A model generated the notes under the pieces. It was not told the origin of the DNA and ran no database searches. It saw only the letters and a list, made by a program, of their open reading frames with translations. From Pseudomonas yamanorum (lineage in GTDB: Bacteria > Pseudomonadota > Gammaproteobacteria > Pseudomonadales > Pseudomonadaceae): a stretch of 64,000 bases of DNA. A program made the translations under genes and the position numbers. Position 1 is the first letter of the stretch; every line of letters begins with the position of its first letter. Shown here in pieces: positions 16,116-26,194 of the stretch. The stretch covers positions 80,782 through 144,781 of the forward strand of contig NZ_JACARE010000003.1 of NCBI RefSeq assembly GCF_013386765.1. The letters run 5' to 3'.

Positions 16116-18370
16116 CTTCCACGATATTTGCCCGCCCGCAGTCGCGCGGTGTGCTCGCGCTGATGATCGCTTCGCTGCTGGGCCTGGGCTCGCAGGCACA
16201 GGCTGCTGCACCCGCCGTTGCGGTGCAGAGCACGGATGACGGCTACAGCCTGACCCTCAAGCAATTGGGCCGCCGCGACACCATGAACCTGCAAGGCGTG
16301 GAAGCGTCCGACAGCGTCAACTTCGACATCCGTGCCGATGAAGTAGTGAAGGGCGCGCAACTGCTGCTCAAGTACAGCTACTCGCCGGCGCTGCTGGCGG
16401 ACCTGTCGCAGATCAACGTGCTGGTCAACGACGAAGTCGCCGCCAGCCTGCCGCTGCCTAAAGATGGCGCAGGCATCCAGCAGGAAAAGCTGGTGCAGAT
16501 CCCGGCGCACCTGATCACCGAATTCAACCGCTTGAGCCTGCAGTTCATCGGCCACTACACCATGTCCTGTGAAGACCCGCTGCACAGCAGCCTGTGGGCC
16601 AAGATCAGCAACAGCAGCGAGCTGAAAGTGCAGGTGCAGCCGATCGTCTTGAAGGACGACCTGTCGGTGCTGCCGCTGCCGTTCTTCGACAAGCGTGATG
16701 CGCGCCAGGTCAGCCTGCCGTTCGTGTTTGCCACCGCGCCCGACAACGCCGCGCTGGAAGCCGCCGGTGCACTGTCGTCGTGGGTAGGCGGCATGGCCAG
16801 CTACCGCGGTGCGACGTTCCCGACCACCCTCGGCGAGATCCCGGCCAAGGGCAACGCCATCGTGCTGGTGCAAAGCACCCAGGCCGTGGACGTACACGGT
16901 GTGGCAGTACCCGAGCCAAAAGGGCCGACCCTGACCCTGATCGCCAACCCCAACGACCCGAATGGCAAGCTGCTGATCGTCTCCGGCCGCGACGGCGCCG
17001 AGCTCAAGCGCGCCGCCACCGCCGTGGTGCTGGGCAACCCGGTGTTGACCGGCAACAGCGTGGTCATCACCAAGCTCGACACCCTGGCCCCGCGCCGCCC
17101 GTACGACGCGCCGAACTGGTTGCCCAGCAACCGCCCGGTACGCCTTGGCGAGCTGGTGGAGCTGAAAAAACTCAACGTCTCCGGCTACAACCCGGGCCCG
17201 ATCAGCGTCGACCTGCGCCTGCCGCCCGACCTGTTCAACTGGCGTGAAGAGGGCGTGCCGCTCAACGTCAAATACCGCTACACGCCACAGCAGGTGTCTA
17301 CCAACTCGTCCTTGCTGATTGGCCTGAACGACCAGTTCATGAAGTCCGTGGCGTTGCCGTCGGTGACCAACCTGGGCGGGGGGCAAAGCCTGCTGGACCA
17401 GCTGAAGAAAGACGAAACCCTGCCCCGTGAAGTGACGACCCTGTTGCCTATCAGCTCGGCTTCGCCCAAGTCCAAGCTGCAACTGCGCTTCATGTACGAC
17501 TACATCAAGGAAGGCGAATGCCGGGACATCATCGTCGACAACATGCGCGGCGCGATTGACCCGGACTCCAGCCTGGACCTGAGCACCTACCAGCACTTTA
17601 TTGCGATGCCGAACCTCGGCGTGTTCAACGATTCGGGCTTCCCGTTCACCCGCCTGGCTGACCTTTCGGAGTCCGCCGTAGTGATGCCGGACAACGTCGG
17701 CACCGATGAGCTGAGCGCTTACCTGACCGTGATGGGCCGCTTCGGCGAGTCCACCGGCTACCCGGCCACCGCTGTCAAAGTGGTGCAGGCCAAAGACGTG
17801 CAAAGCGTTGCCGACAAAGACCTGCTGGTGCTCGCCACCGGCGGCAACCAGCCGCTGTTGCAGCAATGGCAGCAGTACCTGCCGGCTACCAGCGACGGCC
17901 CGCAGCACCACTTCCTGCTGTCTGACCTGCCGCGCTATGTGCGCAGCTGGATCAGCCCGGACGCCGCCGCCAACCAGCATCCGGCCAACGCCGGTATCAC
18001 CTTTAGCGGCCTGAGCAACAGCACCTGGTTCGCCGGTTTCCAATCGCCGCTCAAGGCCGGGCGCAGTGTGGTACTGATCGCCAGCAACCAGCCGCAGGGC
18101 CTGCTTGAAGCGACCTCGGCGCTGATTGGCGGTGACGACTACAAAGACTCGATCCAGGGCAGCCTGGCGGTGGTGCAGGGCACGCAGATCAGCTCGCTGG
18201 TCGCCGACCAGCAGTACTACGTCGGCGACCTTAACTACTTCAAATTCATGCAATGGCAGCTGTCCCAGAACCTGGGCTGGATGTTGGCAATCACCTTCCT
18301 CGGTCTGCTGGTGCTGACCTGCCTGATCTACCTGGCACTGCGTGCCCGTGCAAAACGGCGGTTGGCATGA
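16112..18370 (+). CDS. wssC: WssC, BcsB-type periplasmic cellulose synthase subunit
   Basis: A 752-residue BcsB homologue that caps the synthase on the periplasmic side and guides the chain outward. A signal peptide ends at SQAQAAA (near residue 29), followed by the carbohydrate-binding and flavodoxin-like repeats (for example TLKQLGRRDTMNLQGVEASD, and YTMSCEDPLHSSLWAKISN, a typical BcsB block). One C-terminal membrane helix (WMLAITFLGLLVLTCLIYLA) anchors it next to BcsA, with a basic tail. Length is in the family range. The start overlaps the wssB stop by four bases and the stop overlaps wssD likewise, indicating coupled translation. Confidence 0.96.
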   Translation: MTSTIFARPQSRGVLALMIASLLGLGSQAQAAAPAVAVQSTDDGYSLTLKQLGRRDTMNLQGVEASDSVNFDIRADEVVKGAQLLLKYSYSPALLADLSQINVLVNDEVAASLPLPKDGAGIQQEKLVQIPAHLITEFNRLSLQFIGHYTMSCEDPLHSSLWAKISNSSELKVQVQPIVLKDDLSVLPLPFFDKRDARQVSLPFVFATAPDNAALEAAGALSSWVGGMASYRGATFPTTLGEIPAKGNAIVLVQSTQAVDVHGVAVPEPKGPTLTLIANPNDPNGKLLIVSGRDGAELKRAATAVVLGNPVLTGNSVVITKLDTLAPRRPYDAPNWLPSNRPVRLGELVELKKLNVSGYNPGPISVDLRLPPDLFNWREEGVPLNVKYRYTPQQVSTNSSLLIGLNDQFMKSVALPSVTNLGGGQSLLDQLKKDETLPREVTTLLPISSASPKSKLQLRFMYDYIKEGECRDIIVDNMRGAIDPDSSLDLSTYQHFIAMPNLGVFNDSGFPFTRLADLSESAVVMPDNVGTDELSAYLTVMGRFGESTGYPATAVKVVQAKDVQSVADKDLLVLATGGNQPLLQQWQQYLPATSDGPQHHFLLSDLPRYVRSWISPDAAANQHPANAGITFSGLSNSTWFAGFQSPLKAGRSVVLIASNQPQGLLEATSALIGGDDYKDSIQGSLAVVQGTQISSLVADQQYYVGDLNYFKFMQWQLSQNLGWMLAITFLGLLVLTCLIYLALRARAKRRLA

Positions 18371-19563
18371 GCCCTTTGCGTAGCGCGATTCTGGCCGTGA
18401 TCGGCAGTACCTTGTTTGCCGGTGCCGCCCAGGCACAGACCTGTGATTGGCCGCTGTGGCAGAACTATGCCAAGCGCTTTATCCAGGACGATGGCCGGGT
18501 GTTGAACTCGTCCATGAAGCCGACGGAAAGCAGCTCGGAAGGGCAGTCGTACGCGATGTTCTTTGCCCTGGTGGGCAATGACCGGGCGACCTTCGACAAG
18601 CTCTGGACCTGGACCAAGGCCAACATGGCAGGTGCCGACATCGGCCAGAACCTGCCGGCCTGGTTGTGGGGCAAGCGCGCCGACGGCAAGTGGGGCACGA
18701 TCGACCCCAACTCCGCCAGCGACGCCGATTTGTGGATGGCCTACGCCTTGCTCGAAGCGGCGCGCGTGTGGAATGCACCGCAGTACCGCAGCGACGCGCA
18801 ACTGGTGCTGGCCAACGTTGAACGCAACCTGATCGTACGTGTGCCGGGCCTGGGCAAGATGCTGTTGCCGGGGCCGGTGGGCTATGCGCATCCGGGCGGC
18901 CTGTGGCGCTTCAACCCAAGCTATCAAGTGCTGCCGCAACTGCGTCGCTTTGCAAAAGAACGTCCGAACGCCGGTTGGAGCGAAGTGGCCGAGAGCAACG
19001 CGAAGATGCTCGCCGACCAACCGAGCAACCCCCACGGCCTGGCGGCCAACTGGGTCGGTTATCGCGCCACCAGTGCGAACACCGGGCTGTTTATCGTCGA
19101 TCCGTTTTCCGATGACCTGGGCAGCTACGACGCGATCCGCACGTACCTCTGGGCCGGCATGACCGCCAAGAGTGACCCGCTGGCCGCGCCGATGCTCAAG
19201 GCGTTGGGCGGGATTTCCCGGGCGACCGCTTCGTCGGTCACCGGTTTTCCTCCGGAGAAAGTCCATGTGCTGACCGGTGAAGTCGAGAAAAACAACGGCT
19301 ACACGCCGACGGGTTTCTCGGCCTCCACCATGGCCTTCTTCCAGGCCCGGGGCGAAACCGCCCTGGCGCAACTGCAAAAGCAGAAGGTCGACGACGCCCT
19401 CGCGAAAGCCCTCGCGCCATCGGCGGCGGACAGTGCGCAGCCGATCTACTACGACTACATGCTCAGCCTGTTCGGCCAGGGCTTCGCTGATCAAAAGTAC
19501 CGTTTCGAACAAGACGGCACGGTGAAATTATCCTGGGAGTCAGCATGCGCCGTCACACGCTAG
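18367..19563 (+). CDS. wssD: WssD, periplasmic endoglucanase (BcsZ, GH8)
   Basis: A 398-residue glycoside hydrolase family 8 endo-beta-1,4-glucanase that trims cellulose during export. A signal peptide (LFAGAAQAQT, cleavage near residue 23) precedes TCDWPLWQNYAKRFIQDDGR. The catalytic acid is the Glu of SSEGQSYAMFFALV near residue 58; the block GSYDAIRTYLWAGM near residue 250 carries the second acidic residue. ATG at 18367 overlaps the wssC stop by four bases; a longer frame upstream belongs to wssC. The 3' end overlaps the start of wssE by 19 bp. Confidence 0.96.
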   Translation: MSPLRSAILAVIGSTLFAGAAQAQTCDWPLWQNYAKRFIQDDGRVLNSSMKPTESSSEGQSYAMFFALVGNDRATFDKLWTWTKANMAGADIGQNLPAWLWGKRADGKWGTIDPNSASDADLWMAYALLEAARVWNAPQYRSDAQLVLANVERNLIVRVPGLGKMLLPGPVGYAHPGGLWRFNPSYQVLPQLRRFAKERPNAGWSEVAESNAKMLADQPSNPHGLAANWVGYRATSANTGLFIVDPFSDDLGSYDAIRTYLWAGMTAKSDPLAAPMLKALGGISRATASSVTGFPPEKVHVLTGEVEKNNGYTPTGFSASTMAFFQARGETALAQLQKQKVDDALAKALAPSAADSAQPIYYDYMLSLFGQGFADQKYRFEQDGTVKLSWESACAVTR

Positions 19564-22500
19564 CCGTTGCGATTCTGGCGGCCCTGGCGTCTACCGCCAG
19601 CTTTGCCGAAACCACTGACCCGCAAAGCCTGCTGATCGAGCAGGGCTATTACTGGCAGTCGAAAAAGAACCCGGAACGCGCCCTCGAGACCTGGCAGAAA
19701 CTGCTGCGCCTGAGCCCCGAGCAACCGGATGCGCTGTATGGCATCGGCTTGATTTCGGTGCAGCAACAGCGCCCGGCTGAAGCGCAAAAGTACCTGGCCC
19801 GCCTGCAGGCGTTGAGCCCGGTGCCGCGCCAGGCCCTGTTGCTGGAGCAGGACATCACCCTGAATATTCCGGCCAACGCCAAGTTGCTGGAGCAGGCCCG
19901 CGAGCTGGGCGAGCCTGAAGAAGAGCGTGAGCAGGCGGTGGCGTTGTATCGCCAGATCTTCCAGGGGCGCCAGCCTCAGGGCCTGGTCGCCCGCGAGTAT
20001 TACAACACCCTGGGCTTTACATCCAAGGGCACGAACGAAGCCATCGCCGGCTTGCAACGCTTGTCCCGCGAGCGGCCGAATGACCCGATTGTGGCGCTGT
20101 TCCTGGCCAAGCATCTGGCGCGTAACCCGGCCACCCGGGCCGACGGCATTCGTGCGCTGGCCAAGCTGGCGCCGAACAACGACGTGGGCGGCAATGCCGA
20201 TGAAACCTGGCGCTTTGCGCTGATCTGGCTCGGCCCGCCGAAGAGCGATCAGGTGCCGTTGTTCCAGCAGTTCCTCGCGGTGCACCCGGACGACACCGAG
20301 ATCCGTGCGCTGATGAACAAGGGCATCGCCCAGGGCAAGAGCGGCGCCGGTTGGCAACGTGATCCGCAGATGACCAAGGCGTTCAAGGCGCTGGATGACG
20401 GCGACCTGAAAACCGCCGAGCCGCTGCTGGCTGCGCGCCTCAGCGAAAAATCCAACGACGTCGATGCCCTGGGAGGCATGGGCGTGCTGCGCCAACAGCA
20501 GCAGCGCTTCAGCGAGGCCGAAAGCTACCTGGTACAGGCCACCCGTTTGCCGGGTGGCGCGGCGTGGCAGTCGGCGCTCAATGATGTGCGCTACTGGAAC
20601 CTGCTGAACCAGGCTCGCGATGCGCAGCGTGGCGGTCGTACCAGCCAGGCCCGTGACCTGGTGGCCCAGGCCGAACGCCTGAACCCTGGCCAGCCCGGCG
20701 CGGCCGTGGCGCTGTCCGGCTTCCAGGCCCAGGACAATCAGTTCGAAGCCGCCGAAGCCGGCTACCGCAAAGTACTCGCCCGTCATCCTGGCGACCCGGA
20801 TGCACTGAGTGGTTTGATCAACGTGCTGTCCCAATCCGGGCAGCCGGAAGAAGCCTTGAAGCTGATCGACTCGGTATCGCCCGCCGAGCGCGCCAAGTTT
20901 GCGCCGAGTGTGAAGATCACCGCGTTGCGCGCCACTCAGGTCGGCAAGCTGGCCGAGCAACGGGGTGATTTGAAAGCCGCGCAAGCCGCCTACAAACAAG
21001 CCCTCGATGCCGACCCGGAAAACCCGTGGACGCGCTTCGCCCTGGCACGCATCTACCTGCGCGACGGCCAGATTCGCAACGCCCGCGCACTGATCGACGG
21101 CTTGCTGGCCAAGCAACCGAACCAGCCGGACGCGCTGTACACCAGCACGCTGTTGTCGGCCGAGTTGAGCGAGTGGAAGAAAGCCGAAGAGACCCTGGCG
21201 CGGATCCCGGCCGGGCAACGTACCGCCGACATGAACGAGCTGGGCATCGATATCGCCCTGCACAAGCAGACCGACATTGCCATCGAGACCGCACGCCGTG
21301 GCCAGCGCCCGGAAGCCCTCGCGCTGCTGGGCCGCAGTGAAGCCATGACCCGGCAGAAGCCTGAGCGCCTGGCGATTCTGGCTGCCGCTTATGTGGAAGT
21401 CGGTGCCACGCAGCAGGGCCTGGATATCATGCAGAAGGTGGTGGATAACAACCCGAACCCCACCGTCGACCAGAAGCTGCTGTACGCCAACGTGCTGCTC
21501 AAGGCCAACCACTACACCGAGGCGGGCGACATACTGCGTGAAGTGCAGGGCCAGCCATTGAGTGAAACAGGCCGCCAGCGCTACGACGATTTGATCTACC
21601 TGTACCGGGTCAAGCAGGCCGATGCCTTGCGCGAGAAAAACGACCTGGTCGCGGCCTACGACATGCTGTCGCCGGCCCTTGCCCAGCGCCCTAACGATGC
21701 ACTGGCGGTAGGTGCCTTAGCGCGGATGTACGCGGCCAGTGGCAACAGCAAAAAAGCCATGGAGCTTTACGCTCCGTTGATCCAGCAGAACCCGAACAAC
21801 GCCCGCCTGCAACTGGGCCTGGCGGATATCGCGCTGCAAGGTCGTGACCGTGGCCTGGCGGAAAGCGCCAGTGAAAAGGCGCTGTCCCTGGAACCGGGTA
21901 ACCCGGAGATCCTCACCTCGGCGGCGCGCATCTATCAGGGCCTGGGCAAAAACAACGAAGCCGCTGCGCTGCTGCGCAAGGCGCTGGCGATTGAGAACAG
22001 TCAGAAGAGCCAGACGCAACTGGCCCAGGCCGGTTCCCAGGGCGTCCCTTACAACCCCTTCGTCGGCTTGCCGGGCCAGCGTCGCCAGGTCACTGACCTG
22101 ACCGTCGCCGGTCCAGTACCGCCGCCGATTGATGCACCGACCAATGTCGTGCCGGAAAACGCTTTGGCCGCCTCCGGGCGTCCGGCGTCGAACAACTGGA
22201 GTGAGCCGTTCGAGCCACCGTCGAAGATTGCTTCCCTCGACACCGCCAACCTGAGCCCGGCGCGTCGTGCGCTGGATACGATCCTGCGAGATCGCACCGG
22301 TTATGTGGTGCAGGGTTTGAGCGTTCGCAGCAATAACGGTGAAAGCGGGTTGAGCAAAATCACTGACGTTGAGGCGCCGTTCGAGGTGCGGATTCCAGTG
22401 GGTGACCTCAACGTTGCCGCACGCGTGACGCCGGTGCACTTGAGTTCCGGCAGTGTGAAAAGCGACTCCGCCACCCGGTTTGGCGGTGGTACTGCCAACC

Positions 22501-23396
22501 CGGCGGGCTCTCAGAGCGACACGGGTGTCGGTTTCGCCGTTGCCGTGGAGAACCCGGATGAAGGCCTCAAGGCCGATATCGGCGTCAGCCCGCTGGGCTT
22601 CCTGTACGACACCATCATCGGCGGCGCCAGTGTCTCGCGGCCGTTTTCCCAGGGCTCCAATTTCCGTTACGGCGTCAACGTTTCGCGGCGTCCGGTCACC
22701 GACAGCGTGACCTCCTTTGCCGGTTCCGAAGACAAGCGCACCGGCGAAAAATGGGGCGGCGTGACCGCCAACGGTGGGCGTGGCGACCTGAGCTACGACA
22801 ACCAGAAGCTCGGTGTGTATGGCTACGCGTCGTTGCACGAGATGCTGGGCAATAACGTCGAAGACAACACCCGTCTGGAACTGGGCAGCGGCATCTACTG
22901 GTACCTGCGCAATACCCCGACCGACACCCTGACCCTTGGTCTCAGCGGTTCGTACATGCGCTTCAAAGAGAACCAGGGTTACTACACCTACGGCCAGGGC
23001 GGCTACTTCAGTCCACAGGGCTTCTACTCCCTGGGTGTGCCGGTGCGTTGGGCGCAGAGCTTTGATCGCTTCAGCTACCAGATAAAAAGTTCGGTGGGCC
23101 TCCAGCGTATCGAGCAAGATGCAGTCGATTATTTCCCGGGGCATGACCAGCTTCAGCGTGCCCGGGGCAATCCGAACTATGCCCAAGATACAAAAACCGG
23201 CATCGGCTACAGCTTCAACGCTGCCGCCGAATACCGCCTCAGCTCGCGCTTTTACCTGGGTGGCGAAGTCGGTCTCGACAACGCCCAGGACTATCGCCAG
23301 TACGTCGGCAACGCCTACCTGCGCTACCTGTTTGAAGACCTGAGCGGGCCTATGCCCTTGCCGGTCAGTCCGTACCGTTCCCCTTATTCGAATTGA
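19545..23396 (+). CDS. wssE: WssE, BcsC-type TPR and outer-membrane export protein
   Basis: A 1283-residue BcsC homologue that carries cellulose through the periplasm and outer membrane. Signal peptide MRRHTLAVAILAALASTASF ends near residue 21. Residues about 25-830 form many TPR repeats (for example YYWQSKKNPERALETWQKLL), followed by a Pro-rich linker (VAGPVPPPIDAPTNVVPEN) near 860, and a C-terminal 16-strand barrel domain from about 960 ending in RYLFEDLSGPMPLPVSPYRS. The length is a little longer than E. coli BcsC (1157). It starts inside wssD, so translation is coupled. Confidence 0.96.
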   Translation: MRRHTLAVAILAALASTASFAETTDPQSLLIEQGYYWQSKKNPERALETWQKLLRLSPEQPDALYGIGLISVQQQRPAEAQKYLARLQALSPVPRQALLLEQDITLNIPANAKLLEQARELGEPEEEREQAVALYRQIFQGRQPQGLVAREYYNTLGFTSKGTNEAIAGLQRLSRERPNDPIVALFLAKHLARNPATRADGIRALAKLAPNNDVGGNADETWRFALIWLGPPKSDQVPLFQQFLAVHPDDTEIRALMNKGIAQGKSGAGWQRDPQMTKAFKALDDGDLKTAEPLLAARLSEKSNDVDALGGMGVLRQQQQRFSEAESYLVQATRLPGGAAWQSALNDVRYWNLLNQARDAQRGGRTSQARDLVAQAERLNPGQPGAAVALSGFQAQDNQFEAAEAGYRKVLARHPGDPDALSGLINVLSQSGQPEEALKLIDSVSPAERAKFAPSVKITALRATQVGKLAEQRGDLKAAQAAYKQALDADPENPWTRFALARIYLRDGQIRNARALIDGLLAKQPNQPDALYTSTLLSAELSEWKKAEETLARIPAGQRTADMNELGIDIALHKQTDIAIETARRGQRPEALALLGRSEAMTRQKPERLAILAAAYVEVGATQQGLDIMQKVVDNNPNPTVDQKLLYANVLLKANHYTEAGDILREVQGQPLSETGRQRYDDLIYLYRVKQADALREKNDLVAAYDMLSPALAQRPNDALAVGALARMYAASGNSKKAMELYAPLIQQNPNNARLQLGLADIALQGRDRGLAESASEKALSLEPGNPEILTSAARIYQGLGKNNEAAALLRKALAIENSQKSQTQLAQAGSQGVPYNPFVGLPGQRRQVTDLTVAGPVPPPIDAPTNVVPENALAASGRPASNNWSEPFEPPSKIASLDTANLSPARRALDTILRDRTGYVVQGLSVRSNNGESGLSKITDVEAPFEVRIPVGDLNVAARVTPVHLSSGSVKSDSATRFGGGTANPAGSQSDTGVGFAVAVENPDEGLKADIGVSPLGFLYDTIIGGASVSRPFSQGSNFRYGVNVSRRPVTDSVTSFAGSEDKRTGEKWGGVTANGGRGDLSYDNQKLGVYGYASLHEMLGNNVEDNTRLELGSGIYWYLRNTPTDTLTLGLSGSYMRFKENQGYYTYGQGGYFSPQGFYSLGVPVRWAQSFDRFSYQIKSSVGLQRIEQDAVDYFPGHDQLQRARGNPNYAQDTKTGIGYSFNAAAEYRLSSRFYLGGEVGLDNAQDYRQYVGNAYLRYLFEDLSGPMPLPVSPYRSPYSN

Positions 23397-23412
23397 TTGA
23401 TAGGAGTCATCC

Positions 23413-24084
23413 ATGCCTGTTTCCGCTTCTGCTATTGCCGGCCTGACCCTGCTGGTATTGGGCGAAAGTCACATGAGCTTTCCTGATTCGCTGCTCAACC
23501 CGCTGCAGGACAACCTCACTGCCCAGGGCGCCAAGGTTCACTCTATCGGTGCATGCGGCGCCGGCGCGGCCGACTGGATCGTGCCGAAGAAAGTCGAGTG
23601 CGGCGCCGAGCGCCTGCCCGGCGGCAAGGCCGAGATTTTCGGCAAGAACGGCATGAGCACCACGCCGATCAAAGACCTGATCGCCAAGGACAAGCCGGAC
23701 CTGGTGGTGATCATCATCGCCGACACCATGGCTTCGTACCCGGAGCCGCAGTTCCCGAAAGTCTGGGCCTGGAAAAGCGTGACCTCCCTGACCAAAGCCA
23801 TCACCGAAACCGGCACCAAGTGCGTGTGGGTCGGGCCGGCGTGGGGCAAGGTTGGTTCGCAGTACAAGAAGGATGACGCGCGCACCAAGGTGATGTCGCA
23901 GTTCCTCGCCACCAACGTGGCGCCGTGCACCTACGTCGACTCGCTGACCTTCTCCAAGCCGGGCCAGTGGATCACCACTGACGGCCAGCACTTCACCATC
24001 GACGGCTACCAGAAGTGGGCCAAGGCGATCGGCGAGTCCCTGGCGAAGTTGCCACCGGCCGCTGTGACCAAGGGAGCGCAATAA
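23413..24084 (+). CDS. wssF: WssF, SGNH-like protein of cellulose acetylation
   Basis: A 223-residue SGNH/GDSL-fold protein. Block I reads LVLGESHMSF (residues about 14-23; Glu in place of the usual Asp and His after the Ser), and the C-terminal catalytic block reads TTDGQHFTIDGYQKW with the Asp-x-x-His spacing. The hydrophobic start (ASAIAGLTLLVLG) is the first strand rather than a signal peptide, so its compartment is uncertain. In strain SBW25 WssF is needed with WssG-I for cellulose acetylation; a role in handing acyl groups to that machinery is inferred. GGAG is the ribosome site and the stop overlaps the wssG start (TAATG). Confidence 0.85.
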   Translation: MPVSASAIAGLTLLVLGESHMSFPDSLLNPLQDNLTAQGAKVHSIGACGAGAADWIVPKKVECGAERLPGGKAEIFGKNGMSTTPIKDLIAKDKPDLVVIIIADTMASYPEPQFPKVWAWKSVTSLTKAITETGTKCVWVGPAWGKVGSQYKKDDARTKVMSQFLATNVAPCTYVDSLTFSKPGQWITTDGQHFTIDGYQKWAKAIGESLAKLPPAAVTKGAQ

Positions 24085-24749
24085 TGAAGCGGATTACCCT
24101 GGGCCTGGCGACCTTGCTTGCCAGCGTCAGCGCCTACAGCGCCGACATCCCGCTTTACCCCACCGGCCCGGAGAAAGATTCGGCGTTCCTGCGCCTGGCC
24201 AACGGCACCGACGGCGAGCTGAAATTGCTGCCACAAGGTTCCAAGGCCAGCCTGGTACTGGGCGGCGACAAGCTGGTGTCTGACTACCTGCCAGTGTCGG
24301 GCGGCAAGACTCCGATCAAGGGCGTATTGAGCCAGGGCGGCAAGGATTCCGAGCTGGCCGTGACCGTCGCACCGGGTGAGTTCGCCACCGTGGTCGCCGT
24401 GCCGGATGCCAAGGGCGGCACGCGCCAGTTGGTGATCCACGAACAACCCGACGACTTCAATGCGCTGAAGGCCTCGCTGGCCTTTATCAACGCCGACGCA
24501 GCCTGCGCCGACGCGAGCCTGGAAGCCGTGGCGCAAAAAGCCGAGCTGTTCAAGAAGGTCGCTGAAGGTTCGATTTCGCGCCGCATGATCAACCCGGTGG
24601 AACTGTCGGTGCAGCTCAAGTGCGCCAATGCACCGGTCGGCCAACCGCTGACCTTCACCCTCAAGGCCGGCGAGCGCTACAGCGTGCTGGCCCTGCCATC
24701 GGCTGCCGGTTCGAGGTTGCTGTTTACCTCCGACACGCTCGCTAACTGA
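24084..24749 (+). CDS. wssG: WssG, AlgF-like acetylation protein
   Basis: A 221-residue periplasmic protein similar to AlgF of the alginate O-acetylation system. The signal peptide (MKRITLGLATLLASVSAYSA) is followed by DIPLYPTGPEKDSAFLRLAN, the AlgF opening, and a second beta-rich half. It is expected to work with WssH and WssI to pass acetyl groups to cellulose. The start ATG at 24084 overlaps the wssF stop as TAATG; the longer upstream frame reads out of phase through wssF and was rejected. GGAG lies about nine bases before the ATG. Confidence 0.9.
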   Translation: MKRITLGLATLLASVSAYSADIPLYPTGPEKDSAFLRLANGTDGELKLLPQGSKASLVLGGDKLVSDYLPVSGGKTPIKGVLSQGGKDSELAVTVAPGEFATVVAVPDAKGGTRQLVIHEQPDDFNALKASLAFINADAACADASLEAVAQKAELFKKVAEGSISRRMINPVELSVQLKCANAPVGQPLTFTLKAGERYSVLALPSAAGSRLLFTSDTLAN

Positions 24750-24766
24750 TCGGGCCCGACACCACC

Positions 24767-26182
24767 ATGGTCTTTGCCTCACTGGAATTCCTCACGCTGT
24801 TCCTGCCGGCCTTCCTGTTGATTTATGCGCTGGCCCGTCCGGGCTGGCGCAACGTCATCCTGTTGATCGGCAGCTGGCTGTTCTACGGCTGGTTGAGCCC
24901 GCTGTTCCTGTTCCTGCACATGGTGTTGACCGTGGTGGCGTGGGTCGGCGGCTTGCTGGTGGACCGTTCCCGTGAAGACGGCAAAGGCCGGGTGCGGTTG
25001 TTGATCGCGTTGATCGTGTTCAACACCGCCGTGCTGTGTTGGTACAAGTACGCCAACATCGTCGCGGGCACTGTGAGCGAGGTGATCACCTGGTACGGCG
25101 CCATGCCGCTGGAGTGGCAGCGCGTGGCGTTGCCGGCGGGGTTGTCGTTCATTGTGTTGCAGGCGATCTCGTACCTGGTGGACGTGCATCGGCATACGGT
25201 GCCGGTGGAGCGCAGCTTCATCAATTACGCCACCTATATCTCGATGTTCGGCCACTCGATTGCCGGCCCGATCATTCGGTATGACTGGGTACGGCGCGAG
25301 CTGAACCAGCGCTATTTCAACTGGCCGAATTTCAGCCTCGGTGCCCGGCGCTTCATGATCGGCATGGGCATGAAAGTGCTGGTGGCCGACACCTTGTCGC
25401 CGCTGGTGGACATCGCCTTCCACCTGGAAAACCCGAGCCTGGTGGATGCCTGGATCGGCTGCCTGGCGTACTCGCTGCAACTGTTTTTCGACTTCGCCGG
25501 CTACAGTGCCATGGCCATCGGCCTGGGCTTGATGCTGGGCTTCCACTTCCCGGAAAACTTCAACCGGCCGTACCTGGCCAGCAGCATCCAGGACTTCTGG
25601 CGGCGTTGGCATCTGTCGTTGTCCAGCTGGCTGCGGGACTACCTGTACATCGCCCTCGGCGGTAACCGCGACGGCGTGTGGCGCACCTACCGCAACCTGT
25701 TCCTGACCATGGCGATTGCCGGGTTGTGGCATGGCGGTGACAGCTGGAACTACCTGTTGTGGGGATCGGCCCACGGTATTGCGTTGTGCATCGACCGGGC
25801 GTGGTCGCGCTCGAGCCTGCCGAGCATTCCACCGGTGCTGTCGCACATCTTAACGCTGCTGTTTGTGTGCCTGGCCTGGACACTGTTCCGCGCGCCGGAC
25901 TTCCATTCGGCACTGACCATGTACGCCGGCCAATTCGGCATGCATGGCATTGCACTGGGTGATGCGTTGGCGGTGGCCATGCGCCCGGCCCATGGCATGG
26001 CTGTGTTGCTCGGCTTGGTGTGCATCATCGCGCCGATCTGGCAGACCCGCTGCGAGCAGCGTTTTGGTACGCAGCCCTGGTTTGTGGTGGCCGCGTCCCT
26101 GTGGCCGGTGGCCGGGTTTGTGTTGTCGTTCGCGCTGATTGCCAGCCGCGATGCCGTACCGTTTCTGTACTTTCAGTTCTAA
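24767..26182 (+). CDS. wssH: WssH, membrane-bound O-acyltransferase (AlgI-like)
   Basis: A 471-residue MBOAT enzyme similar to AlgI that moves acetyl groups across the inner membrane for polysaccharide O-acetylation. It shows about ten membrane segments, the block QDFWRRWHLSLSSWLRDYLY near residue 280, and the catalytic GLWHGGDSWNYLLWGSAHG near 325 with both conserved His. Length is close to that of AlgI (about 520). It begins 17 bp after wssG and is followed 12 bp later by wssI. Confidence 0.95.
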   Translation: MVFASLEFLTLFLPAFLLIYALARPGWRNVILLIGSWLFYGWLSPLFLFLHMVLTVVAWVGGLLVDRSREDGKGRVRLLIALIVFNTAVLCWYKYANIVAGTVSEVITWYGAMPLEWQRVALPAGLSFIVLQAISYLVDVHRHTVPVERSFINYATYISMFGHSIAGPIIRYDWVRRELNQRYFNWPNFSLGARRFMIGMGMKVLVADTLSPLVDIAFHLENPSLVDAWIGCLAYSLQLFFDFAGYSAMAIGLGLMLGFHFPENFNRPYLASSIQDFWRRWHLSLSSWLRDYLYIALGGNRDGVWRTYRNLFLTMAIAGLWHGGDSWNYLLWGSAHGIALCIDRAWSRSSLPSIPPVLSHILTLLFVCLAWTLFRAPDFHSALTMYAGQFGMHGIALGDALAVAMRPAHGMAVLLGLVCIIAPIWQTRCEQRFGTQPWFVVAASLWPVAGFVLSFALIASRDAVPFLYFQF

Positions 26183-26194
26183 GGAAGCCTGACG